This document shows, in pieces, positions 1 to 7,233 of a stretch of 9,526 nucleotides of DNA; position 1 is the stretch's first letter; each line of letters opens with the position of its first letter. The translations under genes and the position numbers were made by a program. Source of the DNA: CAYTES01 sp964436935 (GTDB lineage Bacteria; Patescibacteriota; Gracilibacteria; UBA1369; UBA12473). A model generated the notes under the pieces. The model was given only the letters and a program-made list of their open reading frames with translations. It made no database searches and was not told where the DNA came from. The stretch covers positions 1-9,526 of the forward strand of contig CAYTES010000054.1 of the NCBI GenBank assembly GCA_964436935.1. The letters are read 5' to 3'.

Positions 1-180
1 GATTCTAGCACGCGATATTTTTCACCTTCTCTCTTCCACCAGGGGGAATAAATATGTTTCCGAGCGCAGCCCACCTGAGGCGGGCGAGCATTTTGTTCTT
101 ATTTTATCTTCAAGCCCAAGGAAAATGGTGTGTTTTTGAAGGAGCATTTTGTTTTGCGACTGAAAAAATATATCATTTTC
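1..180. other. Intergenic stretch downstream of pilC, with short repeats
   Basis: I find no convincing gene here. It contains a GC-rich hairpin at 69-85 (7-bp arms, loop TGA; one pair is G-U when read on the minus strand). A 12-base direct repeat GAGCATTTTGTT occurs at 86-97 and 142-153. A perfect 9-bp inverted repeat has AGGAAAATG at 119-127 and CATTTTCCT at 174-182, the latter reaching the pilC stop codon. No U-tract follows the hairpin on the minus strand, so it is not a textbook terminator for the pilus operon. A plus-strand frame is open from 2 to 139 and could be the tail of an upstream gene, but its translation resembles nothing I know. Confidence 0.4.
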
Positions 181-1362
181 CTACACTATTTCACTCAACG
201 AAAACACTGGCCCCAAAATGGCCAAAGCCAAAACGGCAACCGCCAATCCCACAAAAACAATGATCAACGGCTCTAAAACGGTCATCATATTTTTAATCGT
301 GTACTCAATCTCTCGCTCGTAATGGTTAGACAACTTTTCACAGGCCTTATCCAACGTGGCCGAACTTTCGGCAATCGCCAACATTTGAGTAACCATTTCC
401 GGAAACAAGAAAGGCGTACTGGCAAGATTGGTTGAAATTTTTTCACCCCGCTCCACATGACGCACCACTTCACTCAATTTAATCTCATATAAAGAGTTTC
501 CCATGGAAGTTTTTAAAATATTCAACACCCGATGCACCGGAAGACCGGAGGAAATCAACATCCCCAATAATCGGCCAAATTTAGCGACCAAACTTTTACG
601 AATCAAATCCCCAACAAAAGGAGACTTCAGTTTCCAGTAATCCATCATCACTGTTCCCGATCGGGTATTCGCATAGACACTCAATGCAATGAAAAGAAGC
701 AAAACAGCCACACTCATCATCCACCAGTAATGAATGGTGAATTGACTGATGACCAAAATCACACGCGTCAAAATGGGCAAAGGAATATTGCTTTGTTCAA
801 AGAAAAATTTGAGCCGAGGCACAACTAACGTCATCACAATCAACGTCGCAATCGCCAAAACAACCAAAACAACCACGGGATACATGAAAGCGGATCGCAA
901 CCGCAAATGAACATTATAGGAACGATCCAACTGATCCGAAAGCCGCTCCAGCATAAGATCCAACCGTCCAATCGCTTCTCCGGATTTCACGACACCCACC
1001 TCCGCTTCATTAAACACAGTCGGAAATTTGGCCATGGCCTCGGAAAAATACTGCCCACCCTCCACCTGATGCGCCATGGTTGAAATCACCCGACGAAAAC
1101 GTTCATGCGGCGTTTTATCGGCTAAAATATGCAACGATTTGAGCATGGGAATTCCCGCATCCAACATCACCGATAAAAGGTGAAAAAAGTAAGCCTTCTC
1201 TTTAAGGGGCACTTTTTGATGATCAATCCAAAAATCATTCAGCCGTTGAAAAAAGGAATGACCGGAACGACTCGAAACCCCATAAATGAATCGAGCCTCG
1301 GTAGAAACCGATTCGCGCTCACCGAGCGAAGACAGAAGATCATCAACGGAACGAGAACTCAT
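181..1362 (-). CDS. pilC: Type IV pilus inner-membrane platform protein PilC (GspF family)
   Basis: PilC is the polytopic inner-membrane platform on which the PilB and PilT motor ATPases act to add or remove pilin subunits. From the ATG at 1362 the protein has 393 residues, close to the usual 400. Two GspF (T2SSF) repeats are visible, at about 56-180 and 258-384. The first starts around FFHLLSVMLDAGIPMLKSL and the second around KFGRLLGMLISSGLPVHRVL. Hydrophobic segments lie near 161-183, 212-231 and 363-385. The last has the family's hallmark ending, LEPLIIVFVGLAVAV followed by LGPVFSLSEIV. An in-frame TTG at 1398, 3 bases after the pilO stop, would add 12 residues; neither start has a Shine-Dalgarno sequence and I prefer the ATG. 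It is the last gene of a pilN-pilO-pilC operon. The family is very secure; the start is less so. Confidence 0.92.
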   Translation of the reverse strand: MSSRSVDDLLSSLGERESVSTEARFIYGVSSRSGHSFFQRLNDFWIDHQKVPLKEKAYFFHLLSVMLDAGIPMLKSLHILADKTPHERFRRVISTMAHQVEGGQYFSEAMAKFPTVFNEAEVGVVKSGEAIGRLDLMLERLSDQLDRSYNVHLRLRSAFMYPVVVLVVLAIATLIVMTLVVPRLKFFFEQSNIPLPILTRVILVISQFTIHYWWMMSVAVLLLFIALSVYANTRSGTVMMDYWKLKSPFVGDLIRKSLVAKFGRLLGMLISSGLPVHRVLNILKTSMGNSLYEIKLSEVVRHVERGEKISTNLASTPFLFPEMVTQMLAIAESSATLDKACEKLSNHYEREIEYTIKNMMTVLEPLIIVFVGLAVAVLALAILGPVFSLSEIV

Positions 1363-1401
1363 AAGAATAAAATGAAGGAGATAGGGGCGCGTAAGCAAAA
1401 A

Positions 1402-1992
1402 CTACTCAACAACCGGAGAAGATTTCTCGACAGAAGCACTCTCAAGTTCAGTGGGAACGTCCTGAAAATAAGCTTCCAAAGACACACTAAAGGTCATCTG
1501 TTGACCACTCTCCGTCACATCACCCAACTGAACCCCAATCGCGGTGGCTCTGAATAAACGAGAATTGGTCTCAAACGCCTGCAGCAAAGTAATCAAATTA
1601 CTGTAATTTCCCATAAAATTCGCCACAATGGAAACGGTGGACGAAGGATCAGTATCATCCGACTGAACGGAAAAAGTGATGGAATTGAGATCAATCCCCA
1701 CTTTTGACGCAATACCATCCAAATCTTCAATCAATTCATCCTGACGCAACCCCAAGGGAACCGCGCCGAGCACACGATTGCGCTCAATTTCCGCGACAGG
1801 AAGATTGGCTTCAATCGACACCAAATCGGAGACCTGCTTTTGAATTTGAGCCAGATTGGCCTGCGAAGCGAACAACGTTTGAGTGAGCGCGGTGGTTTCC
1901 TCCCGAAGCGGTTGCCACACAAAAACACCGAGTAAAATAACAACCAATAAGAATCCGGCGGAAACAAAATGAAGGGAAGATTTTCGGGCCAT
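1402..1992 (-). CDS. pilO: PilO-like type IV pilus alignment-subcomplex protein
   Basis: PilO pairs with PilN in the inner-membrane alignment complex that links the pilus motor to the outer assembly. The 196-residue protein has the family layout: a short basic cytoplasmic N-terminus, one membrane segment at about 8-26, a coiled coil at about 30-62, and a ferredoxin-like periplasmic domain from about 80 (start VPLGLRQDELIEDL) to 178. The segment NYSNLITLLQAFETNSRLFRA (about 129-148) matches the PilO helix following the 'G-x-Y' turn. The C-terminal 20 residues are polar and probably disordered. It starts 22 bases after pilN and ends 39 bases before the preferred pilC ATG. The leader before its ATG is almost all pyrimidine, with no Shine-Dalgarno motif. 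Sequence conservation in PilO is weak, so the call leans on topology, length and neighbours. Confidence 0.78.
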   Translation of the reverse strand: MARKSSLHFVSAGFLLVVILLGVFVWQPLREETTALTQTLFASQANLAQIQKQVSDLVSIEANLPVAEIERNRVLGAVPLGLRQDELIEDLDGIASKVGIDLNSITFSVQSDDTDPSSTVSIVANFMGNYSNLITLLQAFETNSRLFRATAIGVQLGDVTESGQQMTFSVSLEAYFQDVPTELESASVEKSSPVVE

Positions 1993-2014
1993 AAAAAGAA
2001 GGTGAAAAATAAAA

Positions 2015-2524
2015 TTATTGAACCTTAAAAGTCACACCAAAAGTAACCAACGATTGATTGGATTCTGAAAGGCCTCGATTCAAGGAAGACGAGAATACTT
2101 CGGAAAATAAATTGTGCTTGTCTAAAAGCGCGATGAGATTTGCGGCCGAATCATAGGCATCCGTCACGACACTGAGCGCCATTCGTCCTTCCGAAGAGGC
2201 GGAATAGGAGCTGTAAAAAATATTGGGAGGCGTGACTTTCAATAAGGTGGCCACCACTTTGGACCACTGAATCGATTCCTGATTGACCTTCATCACTTTT
2301 TCCTGGGCCACGATCAACGCATCCAATTTTTTAGACTGAAGTTCAACCAATTGCTCCTGAGAAGCACGGGTTTGAGCCTGGACCTCATCCAATTGAGCTT
2401 CAAGTCGGTAATGCTGGAAATAGGTCCATGCCATACCCGCCAGCACGATCCCGGTCGCCGCAAAAGCGATAAAATGAGCCCAGTGAAAGGAGGGCGTGTC
2501 CAAATCTTGAGAGGAATGAGACAT
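2015..2524 (-). CDS. pilN: PilN-like type IV pilus alignment-subcomplex protein
   Basis: PilN is a bitopic membrane protein whose cytoplasmic N-terminus normally docks on PilM and whose periplasmic part binds PilO. From the ATG at 2524 the protein has 169 residues: a short N-terminus, a membrane segment at about 15-36, a coiled coil at about 37-80, and a ferredoxin-like domain beginning at ESIQWSKVVATLL. The pattern 'W-x(2)-V/L-x(2)-L-L-x(3)-PP' and the late DKHNLFSEVFSSSL helix fit the family. The frame is open up to an ATG at 2596, but that extension would cover the likely promoter, so I start at 2524 (protein MSHSSQ). The N-terminus is hydrophilic and only about 14 residues long. I see no clear copy of the conserved PilM-docking motif, and no pilM lies beside the gene. 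Confidence 0.76.
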   Translation of the reverse strand: MSHSSQDLDTPSFHWAHFIAFAATGIVLAGMAWTYFQHYRLEAQLDEVQAQTRASQEQLVELQSKKLDALIVAQEKVMKVNQESIQWSKVVATLLKVTPPNIFYSSYSASSEGRMALSVVTDAYDSAANLIALLDKHNLFSEVFSSSLNRGLSESNQSLVTFGVTFKVQ

Positions 2525-2575
2525 AGATTGACTTTTAAGGATTTTTATTTTTAGATAAAATCGATAAATCAATAA

Positions 2576-2604
2576 ATTATAACTCATTTTGAACATAAAA
2601 TCAA
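2576..2604 (-). promoter_or_regulatory. Promoter of the pilN-pilO-pilC operon
   Basis: Read on the minus strand, TTGATT (plus 2604-2599) is followed after exactly 17 bases by a perfect TATAAT (plus 2581-2576). This predicts transcription starting near 2569 and a leader of about 45 bases before the pilN ATG at 2524. The -35 box lies inside the first codons of the divergent RNHCP gene, so the two genes share and partly overlap their control region. Confidence 0.65.
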
Positions 2605-3011
2605 CTCCGAAGAAGGCTTTACCACAAGAAACCTCCTCTTCTCAACAACGAAAAAATTTCATCGCCGTCAATGAAGGGTTCGACTGTGGATTTTGCAAAA
2701 AAAAAGTGACCCCGGCAAAGGGGGGATATCGAAATCATTGTCATTTCTGCCTCTATTCCCTACATGTAGACGAAAACATACCGGGGGACCGATTGAGTCG
2801 CTGCCACGGCTTAATGAGGCCCGTTCGCCTAGAGGCGGGAAGCCGAAAAGGGTACTTGGGCTATGACATTCTGCACGAATGCCAACGGTGTGGAAAACAC
2901 ATTAAAAATTTACTATCGGAAGAGGATGCGTGGGAAGCAATAAATTTTGATAGGCCTTCACGGAAAAAGAAAAAAATAGTTTCGACCCAACACGAAATAG
3001 CGCAGCAATAA
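2589..3011 (+). CDS. RNHCP domain protein (zinc-binding)
   Basis: This 140-residue protein carries the RNHCP domain, a family of unknown function named for its Arg-Asn-His-Cys-Pro motif. Here the motif reads RNHCHFCLYSLHVD (48-61), with His where Pro is usual, followed by the typical PGDR (65-68) and CHGLM (72-76). Three Cys pairs spaced CxxC (C33/C36, C51/C54, C98/C101), plus C72, make metal binding very likely. A lysine-rich tail (about 121-135, with KKKK) could bind nucleic acid, but that is inference. The frame opens after a TAA at 2580, and the only credible start is the TTG at 2589, since no in-frame ATG or GTG precedes the domain. There is no Shine-Dalgarno motif. It is transcribed away from the pilus operon and probably alone. 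Confidence 0.85.
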   Translation: MNIKSTPKKALPQETSSSQQRKNFIAVNEGFDCGFCKKKVTPAKGGYRNHCHFCLYSLHVDENIPGDRLSRCHGLMRPVRLEAGSRKGYLGYDILHECQRCGKHIKNLLSEEDAWEAINFDRPSRKKKKIVSTQHEIAQQ

Positions 3012-3051
3012 AACAAAAAATCAACAACGAGCAACTTCCAAAACCAAGTTT

Positions 3052-3080
3052 TTGACAAATGGCAACTCGTCTCCTAGAAT
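3052..3080 (+). promoter_or_regulatory. Near-consensus sigma-70 promoter upstream of the 79-residue gene
   Basis: A perfect TTGACA (3052-3057) is followed after 17 bases by TAGAAT (3075-3080), five of six matches to TATAAT. It is the strongest-looking promoter in the window. It predicts a start near 3087 and a leader of about 45 bases ending at the ATG at 3133. A weak 5-bp dyad AAAAC-CAA-GTTTT (3040-3052) touches the -35 box. A small GAAC-GATA-GTTC dyad lies at 3089-3100, near the predicted start. Confidence 0.75.
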
Positions 3081-3132
3081 GCAAAACTGAACGATAGTTC
3101 TTATATATAAATATCCTTTAATCTTTTTTAAA

Positions 3133-3372
3133 ATGGTAGAAACAAACGAATGGAGTGACCAAGAAAAAGTGAAAGGACCTATTGAAAAAAACCCCACTAC
3201 AGAAGTTGATGAAGCTCTACAAGTATTGGCACAACAACGAGCAGAACGAATGAAAGGAGTGCAAGGAGAAGCGGTAGTCGTTAGAACCCAAGAAGCTCAA
3301 CCGAGGGTAACAGCTGACCCCTGGAATGAGCGAACAAATGCAGATTTAGCAGCCCGAGTTTCTCTCGAATAG
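3133..3372 (+). CDS. Small hydrophilic protein of unknown function
   Basis: I do not recognise this 79-residue protein. It is very polar, rich in Glu, Gln, Arg and Ala, has no Cys, and has no membrane segment or signal peptide. The middle (about 24-42, DEALQVLAQQRAERMKGVQ) should form an amphipathic helix, and the rest is probably disordered. The main argument that it is real is the near-consensus promoter just upstream, with a leader of sensible length, and a composition that makes protein sense. The leader before the ATG is U-rich (run of six T at 3124-3129) and has no Shine-Dalgarno motif. It is followed by the tilS control region. It could instead be a lineage-specific small protein, a remnant of a longer gene, or a chance reading frame over a regulatory transcript. 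Confidence 0.5.
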   Translation: MVETNEWSDQEKVKGPIEKNPTTEVDEALQVLAQQRAERMKGVQGEAVVVRTQEAQPRVTADPWNERTNADLAARVSLE

Positions 3373-3374
3373 AA

Positions 3375-3429
3375 ATTATCAAATTGATAATAATAATAAA
3401 TTGACCAATAATAAGGTTAGCTTATTATT
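3375..3429 (+). promoter_or_regulatory. tilS control region: dyad over the -35 box and hairpin up to the ATG
   Basis: Three elements are packed here. First, a perfect 17-bp palindrome ATTATCAA-A-TTGATAAT spans 3375-3391. Second, a promoter candidate has TTGATA (3384-3389) and AATAAT (3407-3412) with a 17-base spacer; it predicts a start near 3419, leaving only about 10 bases before the start codon. Third, a perfect 9-bp inverted repeat has AATAATAAG (3407-3415) and CTTATTATT (3421-3429) with a 5-base loop, ending exactly one base before the tilS ATG. The palindrome overlaps the -35 box, where a repressor site would sit. The sequences are facts; the control roles are inference, and A+T-rich DNA yields dyads by chance more often than average DNA. 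Confidence 0.5.
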
Positions 3430-4761
3430 ATGAAAAAGAATACATTAATCCTCGCTTGCTCCGGTGGAGCTGATTCCGTGTACCTACTACACGACCTCCT
3501 TAATGCAGAAGAAAAACCCATTGTGGCGCACTTCAACCATCAACTGCGTGGGGGCGCAAGTGATGCGGATGAAGCATTTGTGCGCAGCCTTGCCGAAGAA
3601 CACCAACTTGTGCTTGAAATAGAACGAACCGATGTCGCAAAATGGGGTCAAAAATACAAAAAATCTCTTGAAGAAGCGGGCCGTATTTTACGCTACGCCT
3701 TTTTTGAACAAGTTCGCAAAAAATACAACGGTAAAGCCATCCTGACCGCGCATCACCTCAATGACAATTTGGAAACCGTCCTCATGAACCGAATGCGTGG
3801 CTGCGACTTAAAAGGAGAAATCGGCATGCAGGAATGGAATGGGTTCCTTCATCGTCCTTTATTAAACACCTCCAAACAAGAAATTCTCGACTACCTCCAC
3901 AAACATCAACTCCCCTATCGAGAAGACGCCAGCAATCAGGACCGTCGCTATGCAAGAAACCGTATTCGACTCGATGTCATTCCCAAGTTGGAACAACAAA
4001 ATCCCGATCTATTGAAGGAATTTAAAAACCAACGCGAAAAAGCGATCCGGCAATACTATCACCAACACCAACGCGCACGGGCCTGGCTTTTCTCCCATTC
4101 CACTTTTTTAGAAGCAGCTAAAAAGCCGCGCCTTTTGACCTCTTTTGAGTTTAAAATTCAAGCATTCCACAAATTAAAAGAAAAAAATCGATTGGATCTC
4201 CTGCAATTCTTATATGAAAAAATCTACGGCAGCACAAAAGATCTCACCACAAAACTCCTGGAACAAGCAGACCAACTCATCCTTAAAGGCCGTACCGGAA
4301 AAGAAAAATCGTTTGGCCGAGAATGGAAAGTGACCCTTCTGTATGAAAAAGCCGTATTTCACAAGAAACACCACCACACAAAACAACCTATTCACAACCC
4401 AAGCCCCCTCCCCCCCCTTCAAATTCTCCTTAAATGGCCGCACAAACCAAATTTCAAAAAATATCTATACGTGGATGGAGCTCGAGTTAAACCGGAAAAC
4501 CTCACGGTCCGCTCCTGGCAGACAGGCGACCGATTTTATCCTGTCGGACTGGGCGGAAGCAAAAAAATACAGGATTTCTTTGTCGATCAAAAAACTCCTC
4601 ACCATAAACGCATGAAAATTCCAATTTTAACCACCCACGACAATAAAATCATCGCGGTGGGAAACCGTATCGATGAACGTTTTAAAGCAACGGAAATGAG
4701 TAAAAAAATACTCGTCATTTCCATTTCAAAAGAAAAATCTCATAAAAATTTCATACCATAG
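3430..4761 (+). CDS. tilS: tRNA(Ile)-lysidine synthetase TilS
   Basis: TilS is an essential cytoplasmic enzyme. It uses ATP and lysine to convert C34 of tRNA-Ile(CAU) to lysidine, so that the tRNA reads AUA and is charged with Ile instead of Met. The 443-residue protein has the N-type PP-loop SGGADS at 11-16, which adenylates the tRNA. Family blocks follow: HFNHQLRG (34-41), GRILRYAFF (84-92), AHHLNDNLET (107-116) and DASNQDRRYARNRIR (166-180). A helical middle region runs to about 340, and the TilS C-terminal domain runs from about 357 to 432 (with VRSWQTGDRFYPVGLGGSKK). The PP-loop at residue 11 supports the start at 3430. No usable Shine-Dalgarno motif is present (an AAGG sits 13 bases upstream, inside a hairpin). 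A C-rich stretch near 4404-4419 keeps frame. tilS next to ftsH is a common bacterial arrangement, often with hpt between; here hpt is absent. Confidence 0.96.
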   Translation: MKKNTLILACSGGADSVYLLHDLLNAEEKPIVAHFNHQLRGGASDADEAFVRSLAEEHQLVLEIERTDVAKWGQKYKKSLEEAGRILRYAFFEQVRKKYNGKAILTAHHLNDNLETVLMNRMRGCDLKGEIGMQEWNGFLHRPLLNTSKQEILDYLHKHQLPYREDASNQDRRYARNRIRLDVIPKLEQQNPDLLKEFKNQREKAIRQYYHQHQRARAWLFSHSTFLEAAKKPRLLTSFEFKIQAFHKLKEKNRLDLLQFLYEKIYGSTKDLTTKLLEQADQLILKGRTGKEKSFGREWKVTLLYEKAVFHKKHHHTKQPIHNPSPLPPLQILLKWPHKPNFKKYLYVDGARVKPENLTVRSWQTGDRFYPVGLGGSKKIQDFFVDQKTPHHKRMKIPILTTHDNKIIAVGNRIDERFKATEMSKKILVISISKEKSHKNFIP

Positions 4762-4858
4762 GGTTTTTTTGTTTTGTGGAAGCGATGGATTAAAAGATAA
4801 AACTCCCCCTGCTCTGCTCTAGTATTTTCATAAAAACTGGATTAAAATAAGGGTCGCT
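4762..4858 (+). other. tilS-ftsH spacer with T-tract and weak promoter candidates
   Basis: The tilS stop is followed directly by GG and a tract of seven T (4764-4770), then G and TTTT. No stable GC hairpin precedes it, so a standard intrinsic terminator is not supported. Two poor promoter candidates are visible: TTGTGG (4774-4779) with TAAAAC (4798-4803), spacer 18, and TAGTAT (4820-4825) without a good -35 box. The only clear Shine-Dalgarno-like motif of the window, AAGGG at 4849-4853, lies 5 bases before the ftsH ATG. Confidence 0.35.
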
Positions 4859-6730
4859 ATGTCAGAACGAAATTCTGAAAATCCGCTTCGCAAATTCCCC
4901 CAAAAACACCAAAATAACTTTCTGGTGGTGGTGATTGCCGCATTGGTCATCACCAGTCTTTATTTTCTTTTTAATCCGACAACCACCAGTACTCAAAAAG
5001 TTCCACTCAATACCTTTGTCGATCAGGTTCAAGGAGGAAAGGTGGATCAAATTCAAGTGAATGGAAATCAAATCGTCTACGGACTGACCGAAGACGAAGA
5101 AATGAAGTACTATACCATCAAAGAGCCGAGCGCCACCCTGAGTGAAATACTTCAAAATATTCCCGCCGAAACATTGGCCGGAATCGAAACGGAAGTGGTG
5201 GACACTCAAAATTCAAATTTTTGGAGGGATGTGATGATTAGCCTTATTCCGTTTGCGCTGATCATTGCCTTTTTTGTATTCATGATGCGACAAGCTCAAA
5301 ACTCCAACAATCAAGCGCTTTCTTTCGGAAAAAGCCGAGCGCGCCTCAATGAAGAAGATCAAAAAAAGACACTATTCAAAGAAGTGGCAGGAGCGGATGA
5401 AGCGAAAAATGAGCTCATGGAAATCGTGGACTTCCTGAAAAATCCCGAAAAATACACCAGCATTGGAGCCAAAATTCCAAAAGGAGTGATCCTGATCGGG
5501 CCTCCGGGATGTGGAAAAACACTTTTGGCCCGTGCCGTGGCCGGAGAAGCGAATGTGCCCTTCTTCAATATTTCAGGATCAGAATTTGTCGAAATGTTTG
5601 TAGGAGTCGGTGCCAGCCGTGTTCGAGATCTGTTCAAACGAGCCAAACGCAACTCGCCGTGTATTGTGTTCATTGATGAAATTGATGCGGTCGGCCGACA
5701 TAGAGGGGCGGGATTGGGCGGAGGTCATGACGAACGGGAACAAACCCTCAACCAAATTCTCACAGAAATGGACGGATTCGAGCAAGGCGCCAATGTCATT
5801 GTCATGGCCGCTACCAACCGACCGGATGTACTGGATCCCGCCTTATTAAGGCCGGGACGCTTCGATCGTCGCGTAGTGGTGGATCTTCCGGATGTCAAAG
5901 CGCGTGAAGAAATCTTAAAAGTACACAGTGGCAATAAACCGCTCGATAAGAATGTAAATCTTGAAAAAATTGCGAAGCAAACTCCCGGGTTTTCCGGAGC
6001 AGACCTTGAAAACCTCATGAATGAAGCCGCGATCCTTACGGCAAAACTCAACAAGAAAAAGATCTACATGAAATCGATTGAAAACTCGATTGAAAAAGTG
6101 GTCATGGGGCCGGAACGAAAATCTCGTGTGATGTCGAAAGAAGAAAAAAAGATCACCGCCTACCATGAGGCGGGTCACGCCATTGCCGGACATTATTCTC
6201 CGAAATGCGACCCCGTCCATAAGATCTCGATTGTTTCCCGTGGAATGTCTCTGGGAGCCACATGGTTTATTCCGGAAGAAGATAAACATTTAAACAGCCG
6301 CAGCAAATACATGGACGAGCTCGCCTCTCTGATGGGAGGATATGCGGCCGAAGAACTGATTTTCGGAGAAATGACTACGGGCGCATCCAATGATCTAGAA
6401 AAAGCCAGCAACATCGCCAGAAGAATGGTCACGGAATTTGGAATGAGTGCCCTGGGCCCAATCATTTACGGAGAATCCAACCACGAAGTATTCTTGGGAA
6501 AAGATTTCAATCGAATGCGAAATTATTCGGAAAAAATTGCCGCTCAAATCGATTCCGAAGTAGAAAAAATATTAAAAACCGCGTATGAAAATTCTGCACA
6601 AATTCTCAAAAAACATGTTGGAAAGCTGCATGAAATCGCAGCAACTTTATTGGAAAAAGAAACCATGAACCAAGATGAATTTTTAGCTTTCTTTAAGGAT
6701 GAAGCCGCGATAAGTACTACTACAAGCTAA
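4859..6730 (+). CDS. ftsH: ATP-dependent zinc metalloprotease FtsH
   Basis: FtsH is a hexameric membrane-anchored AAA+ protease that pulls out and degrades misfolded membrane proteins and short-lived regulators. The 623-residue protein is complete. It has a membrane segment at 21-38, a small extracytoplasmic domain to about 120, and a second membrane segment at 125-143. The AAA+ module has Walker A GPPGCGKT (214-221), the FVG pore loop (247-249), Walker B IVFIDEID (269-276), and the second region of homology from ATNRP (318-322) to RPGRFDR (331-337), including the arginine fingers. In the peptidase the zinc motif is HEAGH (436-440). The acidic third zinc ligand is probably D512, in GASNDLEKA. 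All catalytic residues are present. The start is supported by AAGGG 5 bases upstream and by the position of the first membrane segment. Hsp20 follows after 12 bases and galU after that, suggesting one transcript. Confidence 0.98.
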   Translation: MSERNSENPLRKFPQKHQNNFLVVVIAALVITSLYFLFNPTTTSTQKVPLNTFVDQVQGGKVDQIQVNGNQIVYGLTEDEEMKYYTIKEPSATLSEILQNIPAETLAGIETEVVDTQNSNFWRDVMISLIPFALIIAFFVFMMRQAQNSNNQALSFGKSRARLNEEDQKKTLFKEVAGADEAKNELMEIVDFLKNPEKYTSIGAKIPKGVILIGPPGCGKTLLARAVAGEANVPFFNISGSEFVEMFVGVGASRVRDLFKRAKRNSPCIVFIDEIDAVGRHRGAGLGGGHDEREQTLNQILTEMDGFEQGANVIVMAATNRPDVLDPALLRPGRFDRRVVVDLPDVKAREEILKVHSGNKPLDKNVNLEKIAKQTPGFSGADLENLMNEAAILTAKLNKKKIYMKSIENSIEKVVMGPERKSRVMSKEEKKITAYHEAGHAIAGHYSPKCDPVHKISIVSRGMSLGATWFIPEEDKHLNSRSKYMDELASLMGGYAAEELIFGEMTTGASNDLEKASNIARRMVTEFGMSALGPIIYGESNHEVFLGKDFNRMRNYSEKIAAQIDSEVEKILKTAYENSAQILKKHVGKLHEIAATLLEKETMNQDEFLAFFKDEAAISTTTS

Positions 6731-6742
6731 AGATTCTCCCGT

Positions 6743-7231
6743 ATGAAACCGATTGGAATTGGAAAACTAAAAATCAGCGCGGATCGGAAAGACCAAACGA
6801 TCAGCCGACACCATTTTGAGCCTAGTGAACTCACCCCCCTGGCCGGAACACCCATTCAAGTTCAAAATTTCAGTACACACGCAACCGATGAACCAGAAGG
6901 CCAGCTTTCGGTGGATGTGTACCAAACGGACAACGAAATTTTTATTGTGGCTCCTGTCGCGGGAACCTCGGCCGATCAAGTCAGCATCAGCATCACCGAC
7001 GACGTCATCACCATCAAGGGACGACGAGAAATGAATAAACGAGATTTACTCCACAATGCGGAACTCTATCTGGAAGAATGTTTTTGGGGCCCCTTTTCTC
7101 GTTCCATCGTTCTCCCCACCGCCGTGGACACCGGCCATGTGGAAGCTTATTTTAAAAACAATGTGTTGACCGTCCGGATTCCAAAAACAGAACGGATTCG
7201 CACAAGAGTCATTCGAATCACTCAAGAATAG
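6743..7231 (+). CDS. hsp20: Hsp20 / alpha-crystallin family small heat-shock protein
   Basis: Small heat-shock proteins are ATP-independent holdases that bind unfolding clients in large oligomers and pass them on to refolding or proteolytic machines. The 162-residue protein has a polar N-terminal arm (1-52), then the alpha-crystallin domain from about 53 to 148. The domain starts EGQLSVDVYQTDNEIFIVAP, has the typical middle block FWGPFSRSIVLP (114-125), and ends AYFKNNVLTVRIPK (135-148). In the last block the common A-x-(x)-x-N-G-V-L motif has Asn in place of Gly. The C-terminal tail carries an IRI (157-159), the I-x-I motif that docks into a neighbouring subunit. It starts 12 bases after ftsH and ends 2 bases before galU. 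Pairing with a membrane protease suggests joint handling of damaged proteins; that link is inference. There is no Shine-Dalgarno motif. Confidence 0.95.
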   Translation: MKPIGIGKLKISADRKDQTISRHHFEPSELTPLAGTPIQVQNFSTHATDEPEGQLSVDVYQTDNEIFIVAPVAGTSADQVSISITDDVITIKGRREMNKRDLLHNAELYLEECFWGPFSRSIVLPTAVDTGHVEAYFKNNVLTVRIPKTERIRTRVIRITQE

Positions 7232-7233
7232 TT

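Noticed and set aside
2..139. An open plus-strand frame at the window start, possibly the tail of an upstream gene
   Set aside because: Only 45 codons, crosses the GC hairpin and one copy of the direct repeat, and the translation is unlike any protein I know; not enough to call.
2525..2596. A 24-residue N-terminal extension of PilN from an ATG at 2596
   Set aside because: It would place the TATAAT box inside the coding region and adds residues the family does not have; the ATG at 2524 fits the topology.
4404..4419. A C-rich run in tilS as a possible frameshift
   Set aside because: The frame continues correctly into the C-terminal TilS domain, so the run is intact.
4692..4770. A terminator for tilS made of the stem GGAAATG/CATTTCC (4692-4722) and the T-tract at 4764
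   Set aside because: The stem lies within the tilS coding sequence and about 40 bases before the T-tract, too far to act as an intrinsic terminator.
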